DNA of 64,000 bases from Ilumatobacteraceae bacterium (GCA_025463265.1 JAOBWH010000191.1:19765-83764); one strand, 5' to 3'; counted from the stretch's first letter, positions 17,220 to 26,197 are shown. The notes: generated by a model not told the origin, from the sequence alone. Program-made: numbers and translations.

Positions 17220-18254
17220 ATGGAACCTCTCGAAGCGCTCCTGCGCGTGGCGTACCTCCAAGACCGCGGCCTGCTGCCCTCGCAGAAGACGGCGGCGTTC
17301 CTGAAGGCGGCCGACGTCCTGCGCGAGCTGCCCGACGGCGAGCTGGAGCGCCGCGTCGCCAACCGCACCTTGCTCGAACTGCCCGGCATCGGCGCCAGCA
17401 CCGGTGAGGTCATCACGCAGGCCCTCGCCGGCAAGGTCCCCGACCGCATCGCCAAGCTCGAGGCGGAGACGGCGATCCCCCTCGGTGACGGTGCCGCGCT
17501 CCGCACCGCCATCAAGGGCGACCTCCACGCCCACTCCACCTGGAGCGACGGCGGCACCTCCATCGAGACCATGGCCCGCGCTGCGATCGCCCTCGGACAC
17601 GACTACCTCGTGATGACCGACCACTCGCCGCGCCTCACCGTCGCCCACGGCCTCAACCGCGACCGCCTGCTCGCCCAGCTCGACGAGATCGCCGAGCTCA
17701 ACGAGCGGCTCGCCCCGTTCCGCATCCTCACCGGGATCGAGGTCGACATCCTCCTCGACGGCGCCCTCGACCAGGACCACGACCTGCTCGAGCGGCTCGA
17801 CATCGTCGTCGCCTCCGTCCACTCGAAGCTGGCGATGGAGGAGCGCCACATGACCGAGCGGATGCTGCTTGCCGTGGCCAGCCCCCACGTCGACGTCCTC
17901 GGCCACTGCACCGGCCGGAAGGTGAAGGGCTTCGGCGACGACCAGCTCGAGATCCGCAAGCGCTCGGTGTTCGACGCCGAGCTGATCTTCGCCGCCTGCG
18001 CCCAGTTCGACACGGCGGTCGAGATCAACTGCCGCCCCGAGCGCCAGGACCCGCCGCCGGAGCTGCTCGACCTCGCGCTCGATGCCGGGTGCCTCATCAG
18101 CATCGACACCGACAGCCACTCCCCCGGCCACCTCGAGTTCGTGAACTACGGCTGCGACAAGGCCGTCGCCCACGGCATCGAGCCCGAGCGGATCATCAAC
18201 ACCTGGGCCCTCGACGACCTCCTCGCCTGGACCAAGGAGCACCGCGCCGCGTAG
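17220..18254 (+). CDS. PHP-domain protein with N-terminal helix-hairpin-helix (PolX-like, no polymerase domain)
   Basis: A 344-residue metal-dependent phosphoesterase candidate. Residues 1-90 resemble the fingers-like helical region of PolX, with a helix-hairpin-helix at LLELPGIGASTGEVI. The PHP domain follows: KGDLHAHSTWSDGG (metal histidines), VMTDHSPRLTVAHGL, GIEVDIL, VVASVHSK, DVLGHCTG, EINCRPERQDPP and ISIDTDSHS. The nucleotidyltransferase palm of true PolX is absent. Function is probably DNA-repair-linked or histidinol-phosphatase-like hydrolysis; inference only. TACCCT lies eight bases before the ATG, a possible leaderless promoter. Confidence 0.88.
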   Translation: MEPLEALLRVAYLQDRGLLPSQKTAAFLKAADVLRELPDGELERRVANRTLLELPGIGASTGEVITQALAGKVPDRIAKLEAETAIPLGDGAALRTAIKGDLHAHSTWSDGGTSIETMARAAIALGHDYLVMTDHSPRLTVAHGLNRDRLLAQLDEIAELNERLAPFRILTGIEVDILLDGALDQDHDLLERLDIVVASVHSKLAMEERHMTERMLLAVASPHVDVLGHCTGRKVKGFGDDQLEIRKRSVFDAELIFAACAQFDTAVEINCRPERQDPPPELLDLALDAGCLISIDTDSHSPGHLEFVNYGCDKAVAHGIEPERIINTWALDDLLAWTKEHRAA

Positions 18255-18267
18255 CGTGGCCAGCCTT

Positions 18268-18351
18268 ATGTCGAAGAAGACCGATAAGCGCAAGACCAAC
18301 GCCCGCCGCAAGAAGGCCAACCACGGCACCAAGCCCAACGCGGGCCGCTGA
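18268..18351 (+). CDS. bL37-like ribosomal micro-protein (27 aa)
   Basis: ATG 18268 opens a 27-codon frame encoding MSKKTDKRKTNARRKKANHG followed by TKPNAGR, then TGA. It is extremely basic and ends in an ANHGxxPN motif, which is the hallmark I recall for bL37, the roughly 24-residue actinobacterial protein of the large ribosomal subunit first seen in mycobacterial ribosome structures. Size, lysine/arginine content and the C-terminal motif all agree. It begins 14 bases after the PHP gene stop, with TAGCGT ten bases upstream, and is followed by a terminator hairpin. It is easily missed because of its length. Confidence 0.75.
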   Translation: MSKKTDKRKTNARRKKANHGTKPNAGR

Positions 18352-18381
18352 TACCCCACCGGGGGACCAGCCTCACCTTCT

Positions 18382-18407
18382 GAAGGACCGGCTCCGGCCG
18401 GTCCTTC
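18382..18407. terminator. Stem-loop terminator after bL37-like gene
   Basis: GAAGGACCGG and CCGGTCCTTC form a perfect 10-bp stem with a six-base loop, 30 bp after the micro-ORF stop. No strong T-tract follows. Confidence 0.7.
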
Positions 18408-18454
18408 GTCGCGTCCGGCCACGGTCGCCCGACGCGCCCAATTCCGAGCTGTTC

Positions 18455-18484
18455 GGTCGGGTATCCGACCTGGCGGGATAGGGT
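18455..18484 (+). promoter_or_regulatory. Palindrome and -10 box upstream of the OpuC operon
   Basis: GGTCGG-GTAT-CCGACC (18455-18470) is a perfect palindrome immediately upstream of TAGGGT (18479-18484), about where the -35 region would fall. If used, transcription would start near 18491 and leave a 5' leader of roughly 137 nt before opuCA. The palindrome is a candidate operator for osmotic or other control. Confidence 0.45.
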
Positions 18485-18627
18485 CTCGCCATCAAGACCC
18501 AGCGACGCGCTCTCCGGCGCCGTGCGCGACGGTTCTCTGGACACTGCGCGGTGCAGGGTGGAGACGTCGACAAGCCTGCCGACCCGTGGTCTCGCGCGTC
18601 CCGCGTCCGGGGTGGGGAGCGGACGCC

Positions 18628-19740
18628 ATGACGGGGACGGCCATCGAGCTGCGCGGCGTCACCAAGTCGTTCCCAGGAGCCGAGCGACCCGCGGTCGCGC
18701 CCCTCGACCTGAGGATGAACGCTGGCGAGATCACCGTGCTCATCGGCCCCTCGGGCTGTGGCAAGACCACCACGCTGCGGATGATCAACCGGCTCGTGAA
18801 CCCCACCGACGGCGTGATCACGATCGACGGGACCGACATCCGGGACCGGTCGCTCACCGAGCTGCGCCGCGGCATCGGCTACGTCATCCAGCAGATCGGT
18901 CTGTTCCCGCACCGGACCATCGCCCAGAACATCGCCACGGTGCCCAAGCTCCTCGGGTGGGACAAGGCCCGCACCGCCCAGCGGGTCGCCGAGCTGGCCG
19001 AGCTGGTGGGGATCGACCCGTCGATGCTGAAGCGCTACCCGACGGAGCTCTCCGGCGGCCAGCAGCAGCGCGTCGGCGTGGCCCGGGCCCTGGCCGCGGA
19101 CCCGCCGGTCCTCCTCATGGACGAACCGTTCGGCGCCGTCGACCCCATCGTCCGCGCCCACCTGCAGGACGAGCTGCTCGCCTTGCAGTCCCGGGTCCAC
19201 AAGACCATCGTGCTCGTCACCCACGACATCGATGAGGCCGTGCTCCTCGGCGACCGGGTGGCGGTCCTCAACGTCGGTGGCGTCCTCGAGCAGATCGCCC
19301 CGCCCGACGAGCTGCTGGCCCACCCGGCGAACGACTTCGTGGCGTCGTTCGTGGGCGACGAGCGGGGCATCAAGCGCCTGTCGCTGGCCACCGTCGCCGA
19401 GCTGGAGCTGGAGCCGGGCCCGGTGCTCGACGGCGGCGCGACCGCCACCGAGATCGGCGCAGTGCTCGAGGCGAGCGGACTCGACTGGGTCGGGGTCACC
19501 GAGTCCGGTCGCCTCGCCGGCTGGACCCCCGTCGACGCGATCGACCTGGCTGCGGCGAGCCCCTTGGCCGGCGCCGAGCTCCAACCGGTGGTCGCCCAGC
19601 TCCAGCCGTCGTCGACCCTCCGGGCGGCGCTGGAGCTGATCCTCACGGCGCGGTCCTCCACCGCCCTCGTCACCGATGCGGCCGGTGCGTACCTCGGCTC
19701 GGTCACCCTCGAGACCATCCGGGCCGGGCTGGCCTCATGA
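18628..19740 (+). CDS. opuCA: Osmoprotectant (glycine betaine/choline-type) ABC transporter ATPase
   Basis: Cytoplasmic ATPase of an OpuC/ProV-type importer, 370 aa. Walker A is GPSGCGKTTTLRM, the ABC signature LSGGQQQRVGVARAL, Walker B PVLLMDEP, and the H-loop VTHDIDEAV. The region 255-370 is a divergent tail that resembles CBS domains (DWVGVTESGRLAGWTPVDAI, STALVTDAAGAYLGSVT); such domains sense ionic strength in OpuA-type systems. ATG 18628 is preceded by GGGGAG. The stop overlaps the next start (ATGA), and four genes form one operon. Confidence 0.93.
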   Translation: MTGTAIELRGVTKSFPGAERPAVAPLDLRMNAGEITVLIGPSGCGKTTTLRMINRLVNPTDGVITIDGTDIRDRSLTELRRGIGYVIQQIGLFPHRTIAQNIATVPKLLGWDKARTAQRVAELAELVGIDPSMLKRYPTELSGGQQQRVGVARALAADPPVLLMDEPFGAVDPIVRAHLQDELLALQSRVHKTIVLVTHDIDEAVLLGDRVAVLNVGGVLEQIAPPDELLAHPANDFVASFVGDERGIKRLSLATVAELELEPGPVLDGGATATEIGAVLEASGLDWVGVTESGRLAGWTPVDAIDLAAASPLAGAELQPVVAQLQPSSTLRAALELILTARSSTALVTDAAGAYLGSVTLETIRAGLAS

Positions 19741-20513
19741 GCACGCGCCGGAAGGTCACGCTCGTCACGCTCGCCGTGGCGCTGGTCGCGCTGGTCGCGT
19801 TCGGCATCTGGGCGGTCGGTCGCATCTCCGAGCTCGACGAGGCGACGCAGGCCACCAACCCGCTGTTCCGCTGGGAGTACCTGTTCAAGCGGGACCGCAC
19901 CCCCGGGGAGCTGTGGGAGGCCACCCGCCAGCACCTCGAGCTCACGATCGTGTCCGTGGCCATCGGCACCGTGCTCTCCGCCGTGCTCGCCGCCTTGATC
20001 CTGCGGTTCCACTGGCTGCGCGGCATCGTCTTCACGTTCGCCGGGTTCCTCTACACGATCCCCAGCCTCGCCCTCTTCGCCGTGCTGGTCACCTACAACA
20101 CGAACTGGACGGCGGCGGTCATCGCCCTCACCAGCTACACGCTGCTGATCATCACGCGGAACATCGTCGCCGGGATCGACGGGGTGCCGCAGGCGGCGCT
20201 CGATGCTGCTGACGGCCTCGGGATGAGCCGGATCCAGCGCCTGCGCAAGGTCGAGGTGCCGCTCGCGATGCCGGTGATCCTCACGGGCGTGCGGGTCGCC
20301 ACGGTCACCATCGTCGGCCTCGTGGGCATCTCGGTGGTCATCCAGCTGGGCGGGCTGGCGACCTACATCTTCGACGGCTTCAAGCGCACCTACTCCACGG
20401 TCCTGGTGCTGGGCACCGTGGCCATGGTGCTGCTCGCCGTCTCACTCGACCTGCTCCTGCGTGGCGTGGAGCGGCTCGCCACCCCGTGGGCCCGCCGGAG
20501 CGCGGCCCGGTGA
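19737..20513 (+). CDS. opuCB: Osmoprotectant ABC transporter permease
   Basis: A 258-residue inner-membrane permease of the BPD_transp_1 class. One N-terminal helix (about 5-28) precedes the core of five helices. The EAA loop that docks on the ATPase is in the segment AALDAADGLGMSRIQRLRKVEVPLAMP. The start overlaps the opuCA stop by four bases (ATGA) and the stop overlaps the next permease (GTGA). Confidence 0.92.
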   Translation: MSTRRKVTLVTLAVALVALVAFGIWAVGRISELDEATQATNPLFRWEYLFKRDRTPGELWEATRQHLELTIVSVAIGTVLSAVLAALILRFHWLRGIVFTFAGFLYTIPSLALFAVLVTYNTNWTAAVIALTSYTLLIITRNIVAGIDGVPQAALDAADGLGMSRIQRLRKVEVPLAMPVILTGVRVATVTIVGLVGISVVIQLGGLATYIFDGFKRTYSTVLVLGTVAMVLLAVSLDLLLRGVERLATPWARRSAAR

Positions 20514-21298
20514 GCGCCGCCGCGCTGCTGGCGCAGGCCTCGGATCCGACGAACCTCTGGCAGTGGCTGTCCACGAGCGAGGAGCGGACGGTCACCGGCG
20601 ACATCCCGAGCCAGGTGTGGGTGACGTTGTGGCACTCCGTCCTCGCGTTCGTGGTCGCCGCGGCGATCGCCATCCCGCTGGCGGCGTTCCTCGCGCACGC
20701 CCGCCGGGCCGAGGTCGCCTCCACGTGGATCGTGAACCTCGGCCGGGTGATCCCCACCGTCACCATCGTCGGCCTGCTCGCGCTGATCTCCCTGCGGAAC
20801 GGGTTCGGCTTCGAACCGTGGCCGATCGTGATCGCCCTCATCCTGCTGGCGCTCCCGCCGCTCTACGCCAACACCTACACGGCGGTGCGCGACGCCCTCC
20901 CGGAGGCGGTGGGCGCCGCCAGGGCGATGGGTCTCACCGAGATGCAGATCCTGCGACGCGTCGAGCTGCCGCTGGCCACGCCCCTCATCCTGGCGGCGTC
21001 GCGGGTCGCGCTCACCCAGGTGGTGGCGACCGAAGCGCTCGCCGCACTCTTCGGCGGCAGCGGCCTCGGCCGCTACATCACGTTCGGGCTGGCCAACCGC
21101 GACACCTTCGAGGTGCAGGCCGGCGCCGTCCTCGTCGCCGGACTGGCGATGACCGTCGACCTCCTGTTCTGGTTCGTCACCCGGTTCATCGTGCCCAAGC
21201 CGCTGCGGCCGGCTCCGGCGAGCCGCCACGCGGTCCAGCGCATCAAGCCCACCCAATCCATCACCATCCCCATCAACTCCCTTGGAGGGACACCATGA
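20510..21298 (+). CDS. opuCD: Osmoprotectant ABC transporter permease
   Basis: Second permease of the importer, 262 aa, with about six transmembrane helices and an EAA loop (PEAVGAARAMGLTEMQILRR, then VELPLATP). GTG 20510 is chosen because it gives the GTGA overlap that runs through this operon; an earlier in-frame start at 20486 would extend it by eight residues. Segment ALFGGSGLGRYITFGLANRD is typical of OpuCB/CD proteins. Confidence 0.9.
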   Translation: MSAAALLAQASDPTNLWQWLSTSEERTVTGDIPSQVWVTLWHSVLAFVVAAAIAIPLAAFLAHARRAEVASTWIVNLGRVIPTVTIVGLLALISLRNGFGFEPWPIVIALILLALPPLYANTYTAVRDALPEAVGAARAMGLTEMQILRRVELPLATPLILAASRVALTQVVATEALAALFGGSGLGRYITFGLANRDTFEVQAGAVLVAGLAMTVDLLFWFVTRFIVPKPLRPAPASRHAVQRIKPTQSITIPINSLGGTP

Positions 21299-22263
21299 AC
21301 CCCAATCCCCGACCCCGCCGCTGGCGGGCCCTGAGCCTGCTCGCCGTCATCGGCGTGCTCGCCCTGGCCTCCTGCAGCGACAACAGCTCCGACAGCGGTG
21401 GCTCCGACGGAGGCACCAAGACCACCACGGACTCCGGCAAGTCCGCCGACGCCATCCGCATCAGCAGCCAGGACTTCAGCGAGCAGAAGGTGCTCGCCCA
21501 GGTCTACGGCCAGTACCTCGAGGACCAGGGCATCAAGGTCGACATCCAGGATCCGATCGGGACCCGGGACCAGATCTACGATGCCCTCGAGAGCAAGAAG
21601 CTCGACCTCCAGCTCGACTACTCGGGCAGCGCGGTCGTGTTCCTCGAAGGCGAGGACGTGCCCGAGAGCGGCGCTTCCGCTGACGCTCAGGCCACCTTCG
21701 ACGCCCTCCAGCCCCTGCTGAAGGACGTCGACCTGGAGTCCAGCGAGCAGTCCGAGGCCGCCGACGCCAACGCGCTCGTCGCCCTCACCAGCTGGGCCGA
21801 GGACAACGGGGTCACCACGATCTCCGACCTCGCCGGCGTCGACGGCAGCCTCACCCTGGGCGGCGCCGCAGAGTGCGCCGAGCGGGCCGAGTGCCTGTTG
21901 GGCTACCGCGACACCTACGGGCTCGACCTCGAGTTCAAGGCCGTCGACTACGGGCCGCCGCTCGTCGCGGCGCTCGAGGCCGACGAGATCCAGGTCGCCC
22001 AGTACGGCTCCACCGCCCCCGAGATCGCCACCGGCAAGATCGTCGAGCTCGAGGACGACAAGGGGCTCCAGGACGCCCAGAACGTGGTGCCGGTGTTCCG
22101 CGCCGCGGTCAGCACCCCGGAGCTGGTCGACGCCCTCAACACCCTGAGCGCCGCCATCACCACCGAGGACCTCGCCGCCTGGAACCAGGCGACCGACGTC
22201 GAGAAGGAGGACCCGGTCGACGTGGCCACGAAGTGGCTCCAGGACAACGACCTCCTGAAGTAG
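21295..22263 (+). CDS. opuCC: Osmoprotectant-binding lipoprotein (OpuC/ProX family)
   Basis: A 322-residue substrate-binding lipoprotein. Signal peptide with lipobox LALASC gives lipidation at C27, followed by a Ser/Gly/Thr linker (to about 48). The OpuAC-type domain begins IRISSQDFSEQKVLAQVYGQ and contains LDLQLDYSGSAVVFL and AQYGSTAPEIATGKIVEL. ATG 21295 overlaps the previous stop and has GGAGG seven bases upstream, stronger than for the upstream genes, which fits the need for excess binding protein. A long hairpin ends the operon. Confidence 0.92.
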   Translation: MNPNPRPRRWRALSLLAVIGVLALASCSDNSSDSGGSDGGTKTTTDSGKSADAIRISSQDFSEQKVLAQVYGQYLEDQGIKVDIQDPIGTRDQIYDALESKKLDLQLDYSGSAVVFLEGEDVPESGASADAQATFDALQPLLKDVDLESSEQSEAADANALVALTSWAEDNGVTTISDLAGVDGSLTLGGAAECAERAECLLGYRDTYGLDLEFKAVDYGPPLVAALEADEIQVAQYGSTAPEIATGKIVELEDDKGLQDAQNVVPVFRAAVSTPELVDALNTLSAAITTEDLAAWNQATDVEKEDPVDVATKWLQDNDLLK

Positions 22264-22297
22264 CCGGGCCGCCCGTCCGGGCGATCCATCCCTGACC

Positions 22298-22347
22298 GAG
22301 CTCCGTGTGGCTCCGGCGCGATCGTGCGCCGGATCCGCACGGAGCTC
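22298..22347. terminator. Long bidirectional stem-loop between opuCC and thioesterase
   Basis: Arms 22298-22319 and 22326-22347 pair at 20 of 22 positions around a six-base loop. The element lies between two convergent genes, 35 bp after one stop and 33 bp after the other, and is the likely terminator for both. Confidence 0.85.
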
Positions 22348-22379
22348 GTTCGCGTCGGGCCCAGCGCGCCCGGCCCGCC

Positions 22380-23240
22380 TCAGGTGATCTTGGTGAAGAA
22401 CATCTGCTGGGCGGCCCACGCCACCAGCTTCGGGCCACCCTCGCCCCGCGGGTCCCACAGGGCCATCTCGGCCGATGCGTAACCGTCGCCAGCGTGGTGC
22501 GCCTTGCTGTGACCGAGGATCCATCCGGGGGTCGCATGCCCGAAGAGGTGGACGCTCAGGTCGATGCTCGGGGCGAACCAGCCCTGCTCCCGCGGTCCGA
22601 GCCGCTCGAAGACGGCGCCGGGCATCACGTCGGCCATCACCAGCAGCGCCAGCGGATCGAGCTGTCCGTCGGCGAGCACGGGCGGATCGTCGAAGGCGAA
22701 CCAGTTCGCGACCTCGGCCGCGCCGCGTGGCGAGTCGTCCCAGGGCGCGTGGCCCATGGCGGCGCGCCCGTCGAGCACCTCGCCCCAGAACGGCCAGGTC
22801 GGGTGGGCCTCCCACCCGGACTCGGGCGGCGGTGGGTCGCGGAACGACGGGCAGTCGTCCGGATCGGGCACCTCGGGCGGGACCAGCGCGGTGAAGGCGA
22901 ACCCCTGGCGGTCTCCGCCGAACACCGCCACCGCGGAGAAGCCCGACGCGGCACCGACGCCGGTCACCTCGGCGCGCGCCTGCGACACCGCCCGGCCCCG
23001 GCGGAGCACGTGGGCTCCGATGTCGACGTCGCCGTCGGGCACCGGGCCGGCGAAGACCCCGTGGATCGCCCGCAGCGGCAGATCGGTCTCCAGCTCAGCC
23101 GCCATGGCCCGCGCGGCGATGGCCGCGACCAGCCCGCCCTGGGGCACCATCGCCAGGACCCACTCCGGGCCGATGGTCGCCCGGAACGCGCCGGGCCCCA
23201 CGGCCACCACCTCGGTCGACTCCCACGCCCGTGCACCCAC
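22380..23240 (-). CDS. Acyl-CoA thioesterase-like hotdog protein
   Basis: A 286-residue protein with the double-hotdog layout of the TesB-like thioesterase family: first half WVLAMVPQGGLVAAIAARAM, with HVLRRGRAVSQARAEV, second half APSIDLSVHLFGH, WILGHSKAHHAGDGYASAEM and LWDPRG near the C-terminus. Expected to hydrolyse acyl-CoA in the cytoplasm. The GTG start at 23240 is ten bases after the upstream frameshifted gene, in a run with the kinase and DUF983 genes. Substrate unknown. Confidence 0.82.
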   Translation of the reverse strand: MGARAWESTEVVAVGPGAFRATIGPEWVLAMVPQGGLVAAIAARAMAAELETDLPLRAIHGVFAGPVPDGDVDIGAHVLRRGRAVSQARAEVTGVGAASGFSAVAVFGGDRQGFAFTALVPPEVPDPDDCPSFRDPPPPESGWEAHPTWPFWGEVLDGRAAMGHAPWDDSPRGAAEVANWFAFDDPPVLADGQLDPLALLVMADVMPGAVFERLGPREQGWFAPSIDLSVHLFGHATPGWILGHSKAHHAGDGYASAEMALWDPRGEGGPKLVAWAAQQMFFTKIT

Positions 23241-23250
23241 GCACCGGACC

Positions 23251-24128
23251 CTAGGAGGGAACGCCAGCGCTTCCCGCAGCCGTTTCCGCGGTGCGCTGCA
23301 GCCAGGTCACCACGGCGTCGCGGTGCGGGGCCAGGCCGTTCATCGCCGTCAGCTCGTCGGGCTGGACCGCGAGCCGCCTGGCCAGCCGCCCTGCCGCAGC
23401 AGGGTTGGACCGGAACGCGGCGAAGGGCGCCTGCTGCACCCGGATGGTGAACAGGCCGATCCGCTCGCCGGGAGGCGGCGGAGGGTCTGGCGCTCGCTGC
23501 GCAGCCACAGGGCGTGGGCCACGTCGTCGACCGCCACCGGAGGCGGATCAGGGGGCGGGACCGGCGCGTGGAGGGCGTCGTCGCCGTGGACGCTCCAGTT
23601 GCGCCGGGCCACGAGGACCCCGGGACGCAGCCGGTCCAAGAAGCGGTCGACCTTCGCCGCCAGCTCCTCCTCGTAGTGCGGGACCGGGCCGTGGATGGCG
23701 GCCGCGCTGCCGCCCACCTTGTCGAGCAGGCGCCAGTGGGACGGGAAGCAGAGGACGGCGGCATCGAGGTGGTGGCCGTCGCCGTGGGGTGCCATCACCA
23801 CCAGGTCCTCCTGCGTGCGACGGCCGGCCGCCTCGAGCGGATGCTGGGCCGGATCCACCGGTCGGGCGCACAGGTCCGGCGCATGGTCCCGCTCCCATGC
23901 GAGCACCAGCTCGAGCACCTCGGCGCACGCTGCCTCGGTCCCGTCGAGCGAGGCGAGCACCTCGTGAGGCCGAGCCTCCATCAGGGCCGCCCGCTGAGCG
24001 AGCTCCGCCTCGCGCTGGCCGTCGGGTTCCAGCCAGCGGGCCTCCGTGATGCGCGAGAGGCCCATCGCGTGCCACGGCGGTCCGTCGGCGGGCCAGGCGA
24101 TCTCGTCGATCCAGCCCGGCGCGGTCAC
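23251..24128 (-). pseudogene. DUF3445 heme-dependent oxidative N-demethylase-like gene, frameshifted
   Basis: Two minus-strand frames together give one roughly 290-residue DUF3445 protein, the family of the heme-dependent dimethylamine oxidative N-demethylase subunit. The first frame runs from GTG 24128 (VTAPGWIDEIAWPADG) through CFPSHWRLLDKVGG, RRNWSVHGDDALHAP and WLRSERQTLRRLP. The family sequence then continues in another frame as IGLFTIRVQQAPFAAF to the stop at 23251. The join falls near 23458-23463, where one base appears to be missing. Either the gene is newly inactivated or there is a sequencing error. GTG 24128 overlaps the kinase stop (GTGA), showing it was a coupled operon member. 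Confidence 0.75.
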
Positions 24129-26197
24129 GGCAGCGGGAACGCGTCGGGGGTGAGCCAGAGCGCAGCCGCCACACCAATGGCGAGCACGAGCCACATCACC
24201 ACGAGCCGCTCGGTGACCCGGCCGTCCGGCGCGAACCGGGTGACCAGGCGGTCGATCCCCATCCCGCTGCGGAAGCGCGGCGAGCCCTCACGAGCAGAGA
24301 GCAGGAGCACCGCCACTGCGCCGCCGCCCACGATCCGCAGGCTGGCCTCCAGGACGCCGACCGGCAGCGACGTCTGAGCGAGGGCGTACCAGGCGGCCAC
24401 GAACAGCGCGGTGACGCCGACGATGGGCGAGGTGCGCAGCACCGAGGTCACCAGGTTCCGCACGAAGCGCGAGGGCACCACCACGCCCGACGGCAACCGC
24501 TCCACGCGTCCGTCCGCGAAGCCGCGCTGGGCACGCTGCTGCCGGGCGACGTGGTCGCCCACGGTCGCCAGGAGCGGCAAGACCACCAGGACCAGCAGGC
24601 CGATGACGACCAGCGGCGCTGCCGAACCGGCGGCGATCGCGAACACGGCGAGCGGCACGGTGACCAAGCCGGGGCGGGGCGCCCGGGACCCGGCGGGCAC
24701 CGCGTCGTGGTGCTGGGGACCGTCGGGCTCGAGGCCGCTCCAGCCGAGCGCCGGCGCCTGCGTGGCGTCGGCCCCGCGGACGTCGTCGGGCACCCAGGTC
24801 CGGTCAGCGTCCACGACCGGCGGCGGGACGTGGGTCGCACCGCCGTCGACCGGCGCGACGGCGGTGGGAGCGGGCTCGGACCGGCGGAACGGGGTCGTGG
24901 ACCTAGGAGGCAGCGGTGGTGGAGGCCGCAGCGGACGGGGCGCGCCCGGACGAGCGACGATCTCGGTCGCCAGCCGCGATCGCGCGTCGTCGCCGGGCAC
25001 CGGCGATGGCGTCGGGCGCGCCGAGATCGCGGTGACGGGCACCGGGTCGATGGGAACGGCCGGCGCGACGGCGGGGCCGGGGTCGGCGATGGGACGTCTC
25101 GCTGGCGCCGGACCGCTGAGCCCGGCGATGGTCTCCGCCTGGTGGCCGTCGGCATCGGTCCGCACGGCGAGGTCGGCGGGTTCTGCGCCGACCGATCCGA
25201 GCAGGATCGACTGCGGCGTGTCGGGGAGCCAGCGGACGCCGAGTCGGGCGAGGAAGGCGTCGAGGTCTTGGGGGCGGTGGGCCGGCTCCAGCTCCAGCCC
25301 GTCGAGGATGGCGTCGCTCACCGACTTGGAGATGGCCGGGTTGATCCGGTGGGGCGCCGGGATCTCGGCGCCCGTGTCGCGCTCGACGGCCGCCACGGGG
25401 ACCCGCCCGGTGGCGAGGCGGTAGCAGGTGGCGGCGAGGCCGTAGATGTCGGTGGTGGGCCCGAAGCGCCCTTCGCCTCGGTACTGCTCGAGCGGCGCGT
25501 AGCCGGGGGTGACCATCCGGGTCATGCCCATGGTCTGGCCGGGGTCGAAGTCCCGGGCGAGCCCGAAGTCGATGACCACGACGCGACCGTGCTCGGTCAG
25601 CATCACGTTCGACGGGTTGACGTCGCGGTGCAGGACGCCCGCCGCGTGCACCGGACGCAGCGCCGCCGCCACCCTGGCCGCCACGTCGAGGACCTCGGCC
25701 TCCTCGAACGGCTGGTTGCGGGCGCGCAGGACGTCGACCAGCGTGCGTCCGCTGAGGCGCTCCATCACCAGGTAGGCGGTGCCGTGGGCCTCGAAGACCT
25801 CGTAGACCCGCACGATGCCGGGATGGGTGAAGCGGGCCAGGACGCGCGCCTCGCGCAGGAAGCGGTCGCGGGCCGAACGGAACGACGCCCGGGCCTGCGG
25901 CGGGGTGAGGACCATCGACCCGTGGCGCACCGCAGACTCGGGGAACAGCTCCTTGACCGCGACCCGCCGCTTCAGCCGGGTGTCGCCGACCTCGTAGGTG
26001 ATCCCGAAGCCGCCGCGCCCGATGATGGCGATGACCTGGTACCGCCCGTCGGCGAGCGTCGCCCCGATGGGGAGCTCGGCGGGCGCGGCGATCTGGGTGC
26101 CGCACCACGCGCACACCAGCCAGGCGTCGCCCACGGGCTGCCCGCAGTGGGGGCACGGGTCCTGCGCTTCCGGCGCAGTCGGCGTTGGCTCGTCCAC
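24125..26197 (-). CDS. Ser/Thr protein kinase with N-terminal zinc ribbon and C-terminal membrane helices
   Basis: A 690-residue Hanks-type kinase. Residues 15-32 form a CPHC...CAWC zinc ribbon. The kinase domain (about 53-320) has the FGIT-type G-loop GRGGFGITYE (60-69), VAVK lysine K82, catalytic loop HRDVNPSN (190-197) and DFG (210-212), followed by GYAPLEQY. The usual catalytic-loop lysine (HRDxKPxN) is asparagine here. A Pro-rich linker (about 340-520) leads to two hydrophobic clusters (about 530-570 and 605-685), probably four transmembrane helices. The zinc ribbon and kinase should be cytoplasmic. It lies between DUF983 and the demethylase-like gene. GTG 26197 is the start. Confidence 0.9.
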   Translation of the reverse strand: MDEPTPTAPEAQDPCPHCGQPVGDAWLVCAWCGTQIAAPAELPIGATLADGRYQVIAIIGRGGFGITYEVGDTRLKRRVAVKELFPESAVRHGSMVLTPPQARASFRSARDRFLREARVLARFTHPGIVRVYEVFEAHGTAYLVMERLSGRTLVDVLRARNQPFEEAEVLDVAARVAAALRPVHAAGVLHRDVNPSNVMLTEHGRVVVIDFGLARDFDPGQTMGMTRMVTPGYAPLEQYRGEGRFGPTTDIYGLAATCYRLATGRVPVAAVERDTGAEIPAPHRINPAISKSVSDAILDGLELEPAHRPQDLDAFLARLGVRWLPDTPQSILLGSVGAEPADLAVRTDADGHQAETIAGLSGPAPARRPIADPGPAVAPAVPIDPVPVTAISARPTPSPVPGDDARSRLATEIVARPGAPRPLRPPPPLPPRSTTPFRRSEPAPTAVAPVDGGATHVPPPVVDADRTWVPDDVRGADATQAPALGWSGLEPDGPQHHDAVPAGSRAPRPGLVTVPLAVFAIAAGSAAPLVVIGLLVLVVLPLLATVGDHVARQQRAQRGFADGRVERLPSGVVVPSRFVRNLVTSVLRTSPIVGVTALFVAAWYALAQTSLPVGVLEASLRIVGGGAVAVLLLSAREGSPRFRSGMGIDRLVTRFAPDGRVTERLVVMWLVLAIGVAAALWLTPDAFPLP

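Noticed and set aside
18485..18627. Riboswitch in the OpuC leader
   Set aside because: No conserved riboswitch core could be recognised by eye, and the leader start is itself uncertain.
23458..23463. Programmed frameshift in the DUF3445 gene
   Set aside because: No slippery heptamer, pseudoknot or ribosome-binding-like stimulator is visible at the junction; loss of one base is the simpler reading.
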